The position numbers were made by a program, and so were the translations under genes. From Alphaproteobacteria bacterium (GTDB taxonomy: Bacteria; Pseudomonadota; Alphaproteobacteria; Sphingomonadales; Sphingomonadaceae): a DNA stretch of 12,033 nucleotides. The first letter of the stretch is position 1. The number at the start of each line of letters is the position of its first letter. The stretch spans positions 1 to 12,033 of the forward strand of contig JAQGLH010000157.1 in NCBI GenBank assembly GCA_028293005.1, read 5' to 3'. Positions 1 through 7,055 of this stretch are shown here, one piece after another. Under the pieces are notes generated by a model. It was not told the origin of the DNA and made no database searches. It worked only from the letters and a program-made list of their open reading frames with translations.

Positions 1-1997
1 TCGGGATTGTTCATCGCCGCCGATTCGGTGACCTCGATCGTCACCCGATTGTTGGGCAACGGCGAGTTCTCGAGCGTCTCCCTAACCTGTTCGATGAAAT
101 CCTCGTCGCCGAGCAACGTCGCCGAGACGTTGACGGCGACTCCGATGGGCCGTTCGGCAGCCTCCCAGCGGACCGCATCTTCGAGCGCGCGCACGAGCAC
201 GTGGAAGGTGAGATCGCGTGCGCGCCCATGCTCCTCGACGAGCGGGATGAAATTGTCCGGAGCGATCGGGCCGCGCTGCGGGTGAAGCCAGCGCACCAGC
301 GCCTCGGCGCCGATGATCTCGCCGCTGACGATGTCGAGCTTGGGTTGATAGGCGTTCCAGACCTGTCCCGACGCCATCGCCGCATCGAGCTCGCCGAGCA
401 GCGACAGATGCCAATTGGTCTCGTCGCTGTCGCCGCCCGCAAAGCGCTCCCAGCGCAAGCCGTTGCGCGCGGCATGCGACGCGGCGAGCGATGCGTTCGC
501 GACCAGCTGCCTGGCGTCTACCGAATGATATGCGCCGTGCTTGGCGCCCGCTTCGGCCCCCACTTCGGCCGCGACTTCGGCCGTGCCGAGGGTGAGCGCG
601 ACGTCGATCAGCCGTCCGCAATCGACCGGCGAGCGCATGACGGCGATGATCGCCTGGAGCCGATCATCGAGCGTCGCCTGGTGGCCGTGCGACTCGATCC
701 AGGCAAGGCTCGCCTCGTCGATGCGATAGACCGGCGTCTCGGCATTGATGACGCTCAGGCGCTCGGCGACGCGCGAGACTAATTTCGCCGTGGTGTCGAC
801 GCCAAGACCCGCCGCGATCGCCGCGAAGCGGTCGATGTGCGCCACGACCACCGTCGAAAAACCGAGTTGGGCGGCCTCTTCGAGCGCAGCCAGGTTCGGG
901 AGGCCGGTCGCGGCGTCGATCATCACCCGCGCGCGGTAGCGCTCGGCGAGGAGCGCGGCGCCGGCGGCGCAAGCCGCGGCCACCAATGCCGCAACGGCCG
1001 GCGCGATTTCGAACGACGCCGCCGCCAGTTGCTCGGTGGCAAGCGGAAGCAGGGCGATGAACAGGCTCCCTGCCCCAAACAGCGCCATCCGGCGCACGCG
1101 CGAGCCGGCGCGAGCGCACAACCCGGTGAGCAGCAGCGCGAGCACCAGCGGAACCGCCGGCCCGAAATGGCGAGGCACTGGCCCTTGCAAAAGCGTCTCC
1201 GCGGCCAACGCCTGGATAACGACGCCCGGAATGACGCCGTGGCCCGGCACGGCGTAGCGATCGCCCATCTCGATCGCGGTCCCGCCGATGATGATGCGCT
1301 TGCCGGCAAGCGCGGCATCCGGAATCCGGCCGGAAACCAGATCGATGAAGCTGTGGCGCGGGATCGACGAGGGATCGATCGCATAATCGACATCGAACAG
1401 CCGCCCGATCCCGGCTTCGGTTTCGGCCACCATGCTCGCCAGGGAAGGCCGCGGAACCCCAGCGATCTCAGCCCCGAGCGGTATGCGCCTGACAAGCCCA
1501 TCATCGTCCGGAAAGACCGTCACCGCGGCAAGAAAGGCTTTGTCGACAAATGGCTTGGCCGGGATACTGTCGATATATTCAGAGCTTTCGGCGCTGGCTT
1601 GCTGGCGAAAGGCGGGGAGGATCACGCTGCCGCCGGCACGATCGAGCGCGGCTGCAAGGCGTGCGTCCTGCGCCGGCGTCGAGGTCGCCGAAAAATCGAC
1701 GTCGAACGCGATCGAACGCGCCTGTGCCATGCGCAGCCGGTCGACCGCCGCGGCATGCTCGCCACGCGGCCACGGCCATTTGTCGATCGCCGCCAGGCTG
1801 CGCGCGTCGATCTCGACGATTTCGACAGTCCCGCTTGCAGGATGGCTGCGAACACTGTCGCGCAACTGACGGAGAAACCGGTCGAACGAATGTCCGCCGC
1901 CCGACGAGAGCACCAACACGCCAAAAGCCGCGGCCATCGTCAGCATGATGGCCCGGCGCCGTGCAAGCAGGGTATTGAAGAACGTCAGTTTCAGCAC
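1..1997 (-). CDS. CHASE2 - degenerate GGDEF - EAL membrane protein (c-di-GMP phosphodiesterase-like), C-terminus cut by window edge
   Basis: An uninterrupted minus-strand frame of about 665 codons runs off position 1, so the C-terminus is missing. From the N-terminus I read: a short basic segment and one membrane helix (about residues 1-30); a CHASE2 sensor domain (about 40-260) with EIVEIDARSL, WPWPR, IAFDVDFS and GKRIIIGG; several hydrophobic helices (about 265-345); a GGDEF-type domain starting DAATGLPN (about 355) whose active site reads RIDEASL instead of GGDEF; and an EAL domain with GAEALVRW (E565), AVNVSA and IEVTES. EAL domains hydrolyse c-di-GMP, and three of its metal-site elements are visible; the DDFG and later residues lie outside. 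The GTG start at 1997 is a choice: an in-frame stop at 2070-2072 limits the 5' end, and ATGs at 1946 and 1937 are alternatives. It follows the FecR gene by 132 nt on the same strand, probably in one operon. The domain calls are firm; activity is inferred. Confidence 0.9.
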   Translation of the reverse strand, partial: MLKLTFFNTLLARRRAIMLTMAAAFGVLVLSSGGGHSFDRFLRQLRDSVRSHPASGTVEIVEIDARSLAAIDKWPWPRGEHAAAVDRLRMAQARSIAFDVDFSATSTPAQDARLAAALDRAGGSVILPAFRQQASAESSEYIDSIPAKPFVDKAFLAAVTVFPDDDGLVRRIPLGAEIAGVPRPSLASMVAETEAGIGRLFDVDYAIDPSSIPRHSFIDLVSGRIPDAALAGKRIIIGGTAIEMGDRYAVPGHGVIPGVVIQALAAETLLQGPVPRHFGPAVPLVLALLLTGLCARAGSRVRRMALFGAGSLFIALLPLATEQLAAASFEIAPAVAALVAAACAAGAALLAERYRARVMIDAATGLPNLAALEEAAQLGFSTVVVAHIDRFAAIAAGLGVDTTAKLVSRVAERLSVINAETPVYRIDEASLAWIESHGHQATLDDRLQAIIAVMRSPVDCGRLIDVALTLGTAEVAAEVGAEAGAKHGAYHSVDARQLVANASLAASHAARNGLRWERFAGGDSDETNWHLSLLGELDAAMASGQVWNAYQPKLDIVSGEIIGAEALVRWLHPQRGPIAPDNFIPLVEEHGRARDLTFHVLVRALEDAVRWEAAERPIGVAVNVSATLLGDEDFIEQVRETLENSPLPNNRVTIEVTESAAMNNP

Positions 1998-2129
1998 TGC
2001 ATCAAAGCCTGCCCGAAAAATGCGGCGCCGGAAGTCGTCCCGCGCCTCGTTTGAATGTCGTCGCGCCGTTCAGCGCCGCCGCTTCCGCTCGCGCTAAAGG
2101 CCAATTTTGACGCGGACCAGCCCGCCAAC

Positions 2130-3734
2130 TCACACCCCGCTGGCGGCCTTCGCTGCTTCTTTTGCCGCCTTTTCTGCAGCTTTTGCGGCTTCATCCGCTG
2201 CCTGGTCGGCGGCTTTCTGCGCCTCCTCGGCAGCTTTCGCTGCCGCGTCGTCAGCTTGCGCGGTGGCTTTGGCGGCTTCTTGCGCTGCCTTGTCGGCCGC
2301 CTTCAGTGCTTCGTCGGCAGCCTGTTGCGCGGCTTTGTCCGCGTCGGCAGCAGCTTTCGCGGCTTCCTGCGCTGCCTTGTCGGCCGCCTTCAGCGCGTCG
2401 TCGGCAGCCTGTTGCGTGGCTTTGTCCGCGTCCGCAGCAGCTTTCGCGGCTTCTTGCGCTGCCTTGTCGGCGGCTTTGAGTGCTTCGTCGGCGGCCTGTT
2501 GCGCGGCTTTGTCCGCGTCCGCAGCAGCTTTCGTGGCTTCTTGCGCTGCCTTGTCCGCCGCTTTCTGTGCTTCCTCCGCGGCTTTCACATCCACGACCGC
2601 ATCGTCGTCGCCGATGTCTGCAGACCCGCCGCCACCCACGGCATTGGCATCGCCCCCGCCACTGCCCGAATTGGCAGACCCCCCGCTCTCGCCCGAGCTA
2701 TCGTCGATCTGGCCCGGAGCCTCGCCGCTCTTGCCCGAGCTGTCCTGGACCTGGCCCGGAGCCTCGCCGCTCTTCCCCGAGCTATCCTCGACCTGGCCCG
2801 GAGCCTCGCCGCTCTTGCCCGAGCTATCCTCGACCTGGGCCGATGCCTGACTGCCCTCAGTTGCGGTGCCATCGGCGGAGCTTGCGTCGGCATTCTGGGC
2901 GGCCGCCCGCGTGTCCTGGGTTACGACGGCCGCCAATTCGATCGCAGCATCGCCTTCCACCAGCCCAGCGGTCACTGAGCCGAGCGATTGCGGGTTTTCC
3001 GCGATTGCGGCGCCGATCAGCATCGGCTGCGTCTCTGGCCCGGCGAATGCGGGCGCTGCGGGCGCGGCGGCTGGAAGCGCAGTGGCGGATGCCGCGGCTG
3101 CGCTTGTTCCCGCTGGAGCCACGGACGACGTGACGACCCCGGTCGCGGCCGGAACATTCTCGGAGCGGATGATCTTGCTGACGTCACCATCGATCGTGAG
3201 CTGATAGAGGTCGCCCGCGCCGACGCTGGCGATGCCACCCGGTTCGACCAGATCGGCCGCGCCGCCATCGAGCGTCGAGACTTCGACCGCACCTTCGGTG
3301 ACCTGGACCGACCCGCCTTCGGCACCGACCGTGACGGTGAAGGTCGTACCTTTGACCACGGCGGCGAGATAGGGCGTCTGGACACCGAAATGCGGTGTGG
3401 TCTTCTTCTTGATCTTGAACATCGCGGTGCCGAAGTCTTCGATCATCTGCATGATCATGTTCGGACTCTCGTTCGCCGGCACGCGCAATTGCGTGGCGGG
3501 GGAGATCACGACGAACTCCTCGCCGCGAACGATGACGGCGCGCGCCTTCGGCCCGGTGGTGATCGTCGCCCCCGAGGCCAGCAAGACGCCGCGCACCGCA
3601 GCCCGCGACTGCCCGTTCTGCGTGAGGCGAACCTCGCCGCTTGCCTCGCTCACCTGCCACTGCGGGGCAGCAGCAAGTGCAGCGGAAGGAAGCGCCAGCA
3701 ACAACGGCGACATTCCGATGATGAATTTACGCAT
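2130..3734 (-). CDS. Secreted FecR-domain protein with acidic repeats and an Ala/Lys-rich helical tail
   Basis: 534 residues. A Sec signal peptide (MRKFIIGMSPLLLALPSAALA) predicts export to the periplasm. Residues about 28-185 form a FecR domain, recognised by GEVRLTQNG, RGVLLASGATITTGPKARAVI and, above all, VQTPYLAAVVKGTTFTVTV followed by VQVTEGAVEV. After an Ala/Pro linker come three and a half copies of a 14-residue unit (core DSSGKSGEAPG, about 298-348), a Gly/Asn stretch, and then about 150 residues of 29-residue Ala/Lys/Asp/Gln repeats predicted to form one long helix. There is no cytoplasmic anti-sigma segment or transmembrane helix, so this is not a classical FecR sigma regulator. GGAGG lies 4 nt before the ATG. 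It heads an operon with the CHASE2-EAL gene and is divergent from the TpsB gene. The FecR domain may sense or bind envelope material; that role is inferred. Confidence 0.88.
   Translation of the reverse strand: MRKFIIGMSPLLLALPSAALAAAPQWQVSEASGEVRLTQNGQSRAAVRGVLLASGATITTGPKARAVIVRGEEFVVISPATQLRVPANESPNMIMQMIEDFGTAMFKIKKKTTPHFGVQTPYLAAVVKGTTFTVTVGAEGGSVQVTEGAVEVSTLDGGAADLVEPGGIASVGAGDLYQLTIDGDVSKIIRSENVPAATGVVTSSVAPAGTSAAAASATALPAAAPAAPAFAGPETQPMLIGAAIAENPQSLGSVTAGLVEGDAAIELAAVVTQDTRAAAQNADASSADGTATEGSQASAQVEDSSGKSGEAPGQVEDSSGKSGEAPGQVQDSSGKSGEAPGQIDDSSGESGGSANSGSGGGDANAVGGGGSADIGDDDAVVDVKAAEEAQKAADKAAQEATKAAADADKAAQQAADEALKAADKAAQEAAKAAADADKATQQAADDALKAADKAAQEAAKAAADADKAAQQAADEALKAADKAAQEAAKATAQADDAAAKAAEEAQKAADQAADEAAKAAEKAAKEAAKAASGV
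2133..2564 (-). repeat. 87-bp tandem repeats encoding the Ala/Lys helical tail
   Basis: Three good 87-bp units lie at 2304-2390, 2391-2477 and 2478-2564, followed by two decayed units toward the stop codon (about 2133-2303). Each unit encodes 29 residues beginning KAADKAAQEA and ending QQAADEAL. An Ala pair recurs about every seven residues, as in TolA-like or coiled-coil stalks. The units differ by only a few substitutions, which suggests recent expansion and possible copy-number variation between strains. Confidence 0.85.
2691..2843 (-). repeat. 42-bp tandem repeats encoding the DSSGKSGEAPG segment
   Basis: Units start at 2691, 2733 and 2775, with a partial fourth unit at 2817. The 42-bp period keeps the frame of the FecR-domain protein and gives a 14-residue acidic/Ser/Gly unit. 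The copies are nearly identical at the DNA level, including the shared block cctggcccggagcctcgccg, so duplication looks recent. Confidence 0.85.
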
Positions 3735-3903
3735 ACGCCCTCCACGACATGCGGCGATGGAGTGCCGCTGATCGTGTGATTAGTCGCCAGTCCTTGTCAT
3801 CACCTCAACGACATTGGTTTACGCGTTCCTAATCTGCTGTCGCATAACGAAAAATTTAAACTGTGTCGGGTAGGACGGCCGCGATTTGAACCACGGACTG
3901 TCG

Positions 3904-5550
3904 ATGCCGCTTCGCGCTTTTTTCCTTCCGATATTGCTGACGCTGTCGCTGGCTGGGCCGGCGGCGGCCGCCACGCAATCGCCAATCGACCAAGCGAATC
4001 CCTCAGTGATCGAGGAAGAATTGCGTCAAGTCGAGCCGCCGGAGCGCGCGAGCCAAATGCCGCCGCGCCTGGAGACGATCGCACCTTCCGCGGTCGAGCT
4101 CGATCATACGATCATGGTCGGCGCAATCCGAATCGAGGGCGCAAGCGCCATCCCAGCCGCCGTGTTCGCCCCGATCATCGATGCTTATGTCGGGCGGACG
4201 CTTTCGTCCGACGATCTCAAGGCGCTTGCCTCGGACATCGCCACCATAGCGAGGACGCGCGGCTACGGCCTCGCCACCGCCTGGATCCCCGCGCAAAAGA
4301 TCACGAACGGCATTATCAGGGTGGTGCTCGACGAAGGCCGCATCGACGAGGTGCGCGTGCAGGGCGGCGCCTCGGCGCCGGTCACGCGCATCCTCTCGGC
4401 GCTGGCGACCGGTGAGCCCGTCAAGACGGCGCAACTCGAGCGTCAGCTGCTGCTCGCCGGCGACCTTCAGGGCGTCCGGCTCGGCAAGGCGCGGCTGCAG
4501 CGCATCGACGGCCGGCGGGTGCTGGTCGTGACCGCCGACCGCGACCGTGTCCGCGGGCGTGCGACGCTCGACAATTGGGGATCCAAGGAAGTCGGACCGT
4601 TGCGCGCGCGCCTGAGCACCGACATCAACGGGCTTCTCGCGCAGGATGACCGCCTCTCCATCGGCACCATGGTAACTCCGCTCCAGCCGCGTGAGTTCGG
4701 ACTCGTCAGTCTCGCTTACAGCAAGGTCCTGGGCACCAGCGGCACCGAGGTCCATGTCTCGGGCTATCATGCCAAGACCGAGGCCGGCGGCATCCTCAAG
4801 GGCCGCGATATCGACGGGCGAAGCAGCTATGCCGAAGTCGGCGTCAGCCGGCCGTTGCTGCGAAGCCGCCCCGTCAGCCTGTGGGCCTATCTCGATTTCG
4901 GAATCCTCGGCGCGACCCAGTCACGCCGTGGCGTCACGTTCAGCGACGATCGCATCGCGGCGCTTTCAGCCTCGCTATACGGAACGGCCGCGGTCGCATC
5001 GGGCAGGCTTCGCGGACGATTGACCTACAAACGGGGCCTCAACCTGTTCGACGCCACGACAGGAGGCGACCGGCTTGCGTCGCGACGCGACGGCAGCGCA
5101 ATCTTCTCCAAGCTCGAATTCTGGGCCGGATACGACCGGAGCCTGGGGGCGAACCTGAGTATCGCGCTGCAGCTCGAAGGACAGCTTGCCTCACGCGCGC
5201 TGCTGTCGAGCGAAGAGATGGGCCTTGGCGGCCGCTATTTCCTGCGCGGCTATGAATCTCGCGAACGGTCGGGCGACGATGGCGTCGCAGGGTCCGCCGA
5301 GCTGCGCTGGGACGTCGGCCTGTCCAATGATGCCTCGGCTCAATTCTACGCCTATGTGGACGGCGGCGAGGTGGACAATCACCGCGACGGCTTCGGTTCG
5401 GGCTCGCTTGCCTCGGCGGGCGGCGGCGTTCGCGTGCAACTCGACCGCGTCGAGGCGGGGCTCGAGGTCGGCGTCCCGCTGCGCAAAGCGGCATATTCCG
5501 GCGAAGAAAATGATCCCCGCATCTCGTACACGCTCGCCACCCGCTTTTAG
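3904..5550 (+). CDS. FhaC/ShlB/HecB-family two-partner-secretion outer-membrane transporter (TpsB)
   Basis: 548 residues from ATG 3904; a TTG at 3886 would add six residues. A signal peptide (MPLRAFFLPILLTLSLAGPAAA) leads to the periplasm. An N-terminal linker (about 23-65) is followed by a POTRA_2 domain (about 68-143; VGAIRIEG, GYGLATAWIPAQ, GIIRVVLDEGRIDEV) and a second POTRA-like segment to about 205. The 16-strand-type beta barrel then runs to the end, with the DNWGSKEVGPLR block at 223-234. The loop-6 motif appears as FLRGYESRERSGDDG (LRGY 447-450), and the last residue is Phe, as expected for BAM recognition. Length and layout fit TpsB proteins, which export a large TpsA exoprotein through the pore. 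No TpsA lies on either side in this window. The gene is divergent from the FecR gene, with about 170 bp between the two starts. Confidence 0.92.
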   Translation: MPLRAFFLPILLTLSLAGPAAAATQSPIDQANPSVIEEELRQVEPPERASQMPPRLETIAPSAVELDHTIMVGAIRIEGASAIPAAVFAPIIDAYVGRTLSSDDLKALASDIATIARTRGYGLATAWIPAQKITNGIIRVVLDEGRIDEVRVQGGASAPVTRILSALATGEPVKTAQLERQLLLAGDLQGVRLGKARLQRIDGRRVLVVTADRDRVRGRATLDNWGSKEVGPLRARLSTDINGLLAQDDRLSIGTMVTPLQPREFGLVSLAYSKVLGTSGTEVHVSGYHAKTEAGGILKGRDIDGRSSYAEVGVSRPLLRSRPVSLWAYLDFGILGATQSRRGVTFSDDRIAALSASLYGTAAVASGRLRGRLTYKRGLNLFDATTGGDRLASRRDGSAIFSKLEFWAGYDRSLGANLSIALQLEGQLASRALLSSEEMGLGGRYFLRGYESRERSGDDGVAGSAELRWDVGLSNDASAQFYAYVDGGEVDNHRDGFGSGSLASAGGGVRVQLDRVEAGLEVGVPLRKAAYSGEENDPRISYTLATRF

Positions 5551-5666
5551 ATTAGCATCGCGTTCCCGCTTGCGGTGGCCACCTCGCCGAAACCGCACAA
5601 GTCCGATGGCGTCATGACGCAACGATGGCGCTCTGCGACAAACAAACGCTGATTTACGCGCAGGCG

Positions 5667-5684
5667 CACCGCGGCCTGGCGGTG
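5667..5684. terminator. Weak hairpin between convergent TpsB and rcdA genes
   Basis: CACCGC, loop GGCCTG, GCGGTG gives a 6-bp GC stem in the 186-bp space between the two convergent stop codons. There is no T-run beside it, so termination here is only a possibility. The rest of the space holds no gene I can support. Confidence 0.3.
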
Positions 5685-5690
5685 GAACGA

Positions 5691-5752
5691 GCAAAGATCT
5701 AACACATTGCAAACAACGCAGTTTAAGTCATTGAAATTAAATTGATCTTTGC
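5691..5752. repeat. 9-bp perfect inverted repeat around an AT-rich island at the rcdA 3' end
   Basis: GCAAAGATC (5691-5699) and GATCTTTGC (5744-5752) are exact reverse complements separated by 44 nt of clearly AT-rich DNA. The right arm lies inside the last codons of rcdA. It could fold as a long-loop structure or serve as a binding site; function unknown. Confidence 0.5.
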
Positions 5753-6195
5753 AACCTGCTCATCAGGCTGCGGGCGGGGCTGGGATGCGGCTCGGAGGAT
5801 CCACCGTCATCGAGCCGCTGCACCCGCGCATAAAGCTCGCGGCTTGCCTGGACGAGCTGCAACGCGCCTTCGGGGAGCCTTTCGAGGAGCTCCGGATCGC
5901 TCTCCGCCGCGTCGCCGAGCCGGCGTGCCGGGTTGATCGCCTCGTCAGCCGTGAGCTCACCGGCTTCGACGGCGCGCTGGGTCAGCAGCCAGGCGATGAC
6001 GTGCATCAGCCTGGTCGTGACCTTGAGCGACTCGCAGGAAAATCCCACTCGCACGATCGGGTCAAGCGCCAGGCGATCGTCACGTCCGTGCAAATCGAAA
6101 TAGGCACGCGCCTCGTCGGCAAGCACCATCGCCTCGACATAAAGCGAATCGACGAGCTTCCGAGTGAGTCTCGCACCATATGAGTCGGTCGACAT
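5737..6195 (-). CDS. rcdA: RcdA-family protein (DUF1465), CtrA-degradation adaptor homologue
   Basis: 152 residues, soluble and mostly helical. The family core is clear: VEAMVLADEARAYFD (20-34), then CESLKVTTRLMHVIAWLLTQ (54-73) followed by RAVEAGELT. This is the DUF1465/RcdA signature of alphaproteobacteria. In Caulobacter RcdA is an adaptor that, with CpdR and the c-di-GMP receptor PopA, delivers the cell-cycle regulator CtrA to ClpXP. Whether the sphingomonad homologue does the same is not shown by the sequence. The C-terminus (after about 135) is Ser/Pro-rich and variable. The ATG at 6195 has no strong ribosome-binding site. It lies 53 nt after a DUF465 gene on the same strand, and the two are probably co-transcribed. 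It converges with the TpsB gene. Confidence 0.85.
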   Translation of the reverse strand: MSTDSYGARLTRKLVDSLYVEAMVLADEARAYFDLHGRDDRLALDPIVRVGFSCESLKVTTRLMHVIAWLLTQRAVEAGELTADEAINPARRLGDAAESDPELLERLPEGALQLVQASRELYARVQRLDDGGSSEPHPSPARSLMSRLQRSI

Positions 6196-6248
6196 CGGCA
6201 GACGGTGCCACAGAGCGGGAGCAAGGTGAACGGAGAAAGAAGGTGAAC

Positions 6249-6461
6249 TCAGGCGATGATGTCCGGAATCAGAGCATCTTCGAGCATCGCAATCTCATCC
6301 CTGAGCCGCAATTTACGCTTCTTGAGCCGCGCGAGCTGGAGCTGATCGGGCACCGAAGTGCCGCACAACACGTCGATCGCCACATCCAGATCCCGATGCG
6401 CCTCGCGCAGCGTGACAAGGCGAAACACCGCCCCGTCAGGATTGAACTCGTTCACCGCCAT
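6249..6461 (-). CDS. DUF465 (YdcH-family) small helical protein
   Basis: 70 residues. The DUF465 pattern is visible: LREAHRDLDVAID in the first helix, then LARLKKRKLRLRDEIAMLED in the second, giving a two-helix hairpin with a basic face. The family is small, cytoplasmic and of unknown function. It lies directly upstream of rcdA on the same strand with a 53-nt gap, suggesting an operon, and is divergent from a second DUF465 gene starting at 6619. The ATG at 6461 has only a weak purine-rich leader (gggac). Confidence 0.8.
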   Translation of the reverse strand: MAVNEFNPDGAVFRLVTLREAHRDLDVAIDVLCGTSVPDQLQLARLKKRKLRLRDEIAMLEDALIPDIIA

Positions 6462-6618
6462 GCACCGTCCCGCCTACTCACTCGCTTTGATCTGGGCTAA
6501 GAGTAAAACATCAACGGATCGTCGTACATATGTGGGCGGCTGTCCCGACAGCGGGAGACAAGATCAATCCCTGATGTTCTAACGGTTCCACCAATTTGAA
6601 CCAGAAAAGGAGTTGGGA

Positions 6619-6774
6619 ATGGAGAACGCACATTTTTCGGCATTGGCAAGCAGACATGCAGGTCTCGACGCGCGTATCAACGAAGAGAATCAGCGCCCGC
6701 AGCCGAATTTGGCGACGATTTCCCGTCTCAAAACAGAGAAGCTCAAGCTGAAGGAAGAGATGTCCCGCATCTAA
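6619..6774 (+). CDS. DUF465 (YdcH-family) protein, 51 residues
   Basis: A short gene reading MENAHFSALASRHAGLDARI, then a polar turn with QRPQPN, then ISRLKTEKLKLKEEMSRI and a TAA stop. This fits the minimal DUF465 pattern of HF..L...H..LD..I followed by LK..KL.LKEE. AAGGAG at 6607-6612, six nt before the ATG, is one of the best ribosome-binding sites in the window and supports translation. It is paralogous to the divergent 70-residue DUF465 gene. Function unknown; a short coiled-coil hairpin is expected. Confidence 0.85.
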   Translation: MENAHFSALASRHAGLDARINEENQRPQPNLATISRLKTEKLKLKEEMSRI

Positions 6775-6780
6775 CGGGAC
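6762..6780 (+). terminator. Hairpin over the stop codon of the small DUF465 gene
   Basis: GTCCCG, loop CATCTAA, CGGGAC forms a perfect 6-bp stem that encloses the TAA stop. No T-run follows, so it is a weak terminator or transcript-end stabiliser candidate only. Confidence 0.3.
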
Positions 6781-7055
6781 GGGCACCGCGTCCACACGGA
6801 CCGGGCATCAGCGCGGGCTTCGTAAAGGGAGCAACGGGGCGGGTCTGCCGTCGCACGCGCTGGTGCCCTCCCGCTTATCTCAGTGCGTTGAATTTCGGAC
6901 GATATTTCCCGGGCCGTGATGCGTGGCTCCCGGATTTTTCCAGCCAGATCTTGCAAGATCGATCGATTCCGCTTCGGTTGCGGTTTCGCGTCCGGTTTTC
7001 GTTGCTTGTCGTGCTTGCCGAGTCGCGAGGTGATCGCACCCGATTGGAAAGCAGA
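6775..7055. other. Intergenic stretch without a supported gene
   Basis: About 280 bp between the small DUF465 gene and the PilZ stop. The only notable element is the perfect 14-bp palindrome GATCTTGCAAGATC at 6947-6960, followed directly by GATCGATTCC. Short open frames here start with TTG, have no ribosome-binding site and match no family I know. Confidence 0.5.

Noticed and set aside
837..2054. Long plus-strand open frame (about 405 codons) opposite the CHASE2-EAL gene
   Set aside because: It is antisense to clear CHASE2/GGDEF/EAL motifs, is Arg/His-rich without domains, and is explained by GC-rich codon bias.
2133..2843. CRISPR-like array
   Set aside because: The repeats are contiguous, in frame and have no unique spacers; they encode protein repeats.
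2055..2978. Plus-strand open frame with repeated Cys/Phe/Leu segments opposite the FecR tail
   Set aside because: The repeats mirror the 87-bp and 42-bp arrays of the real minus-strand gene; no signal or known domain.
3807..3829. EcfG-type promoter (GGAAC...CGTT) upstream of the FecR gene on the minus strand
   Set aside because: Spacing is 14 nt, whereas general-stress sigma promoters use 16-17 nt.
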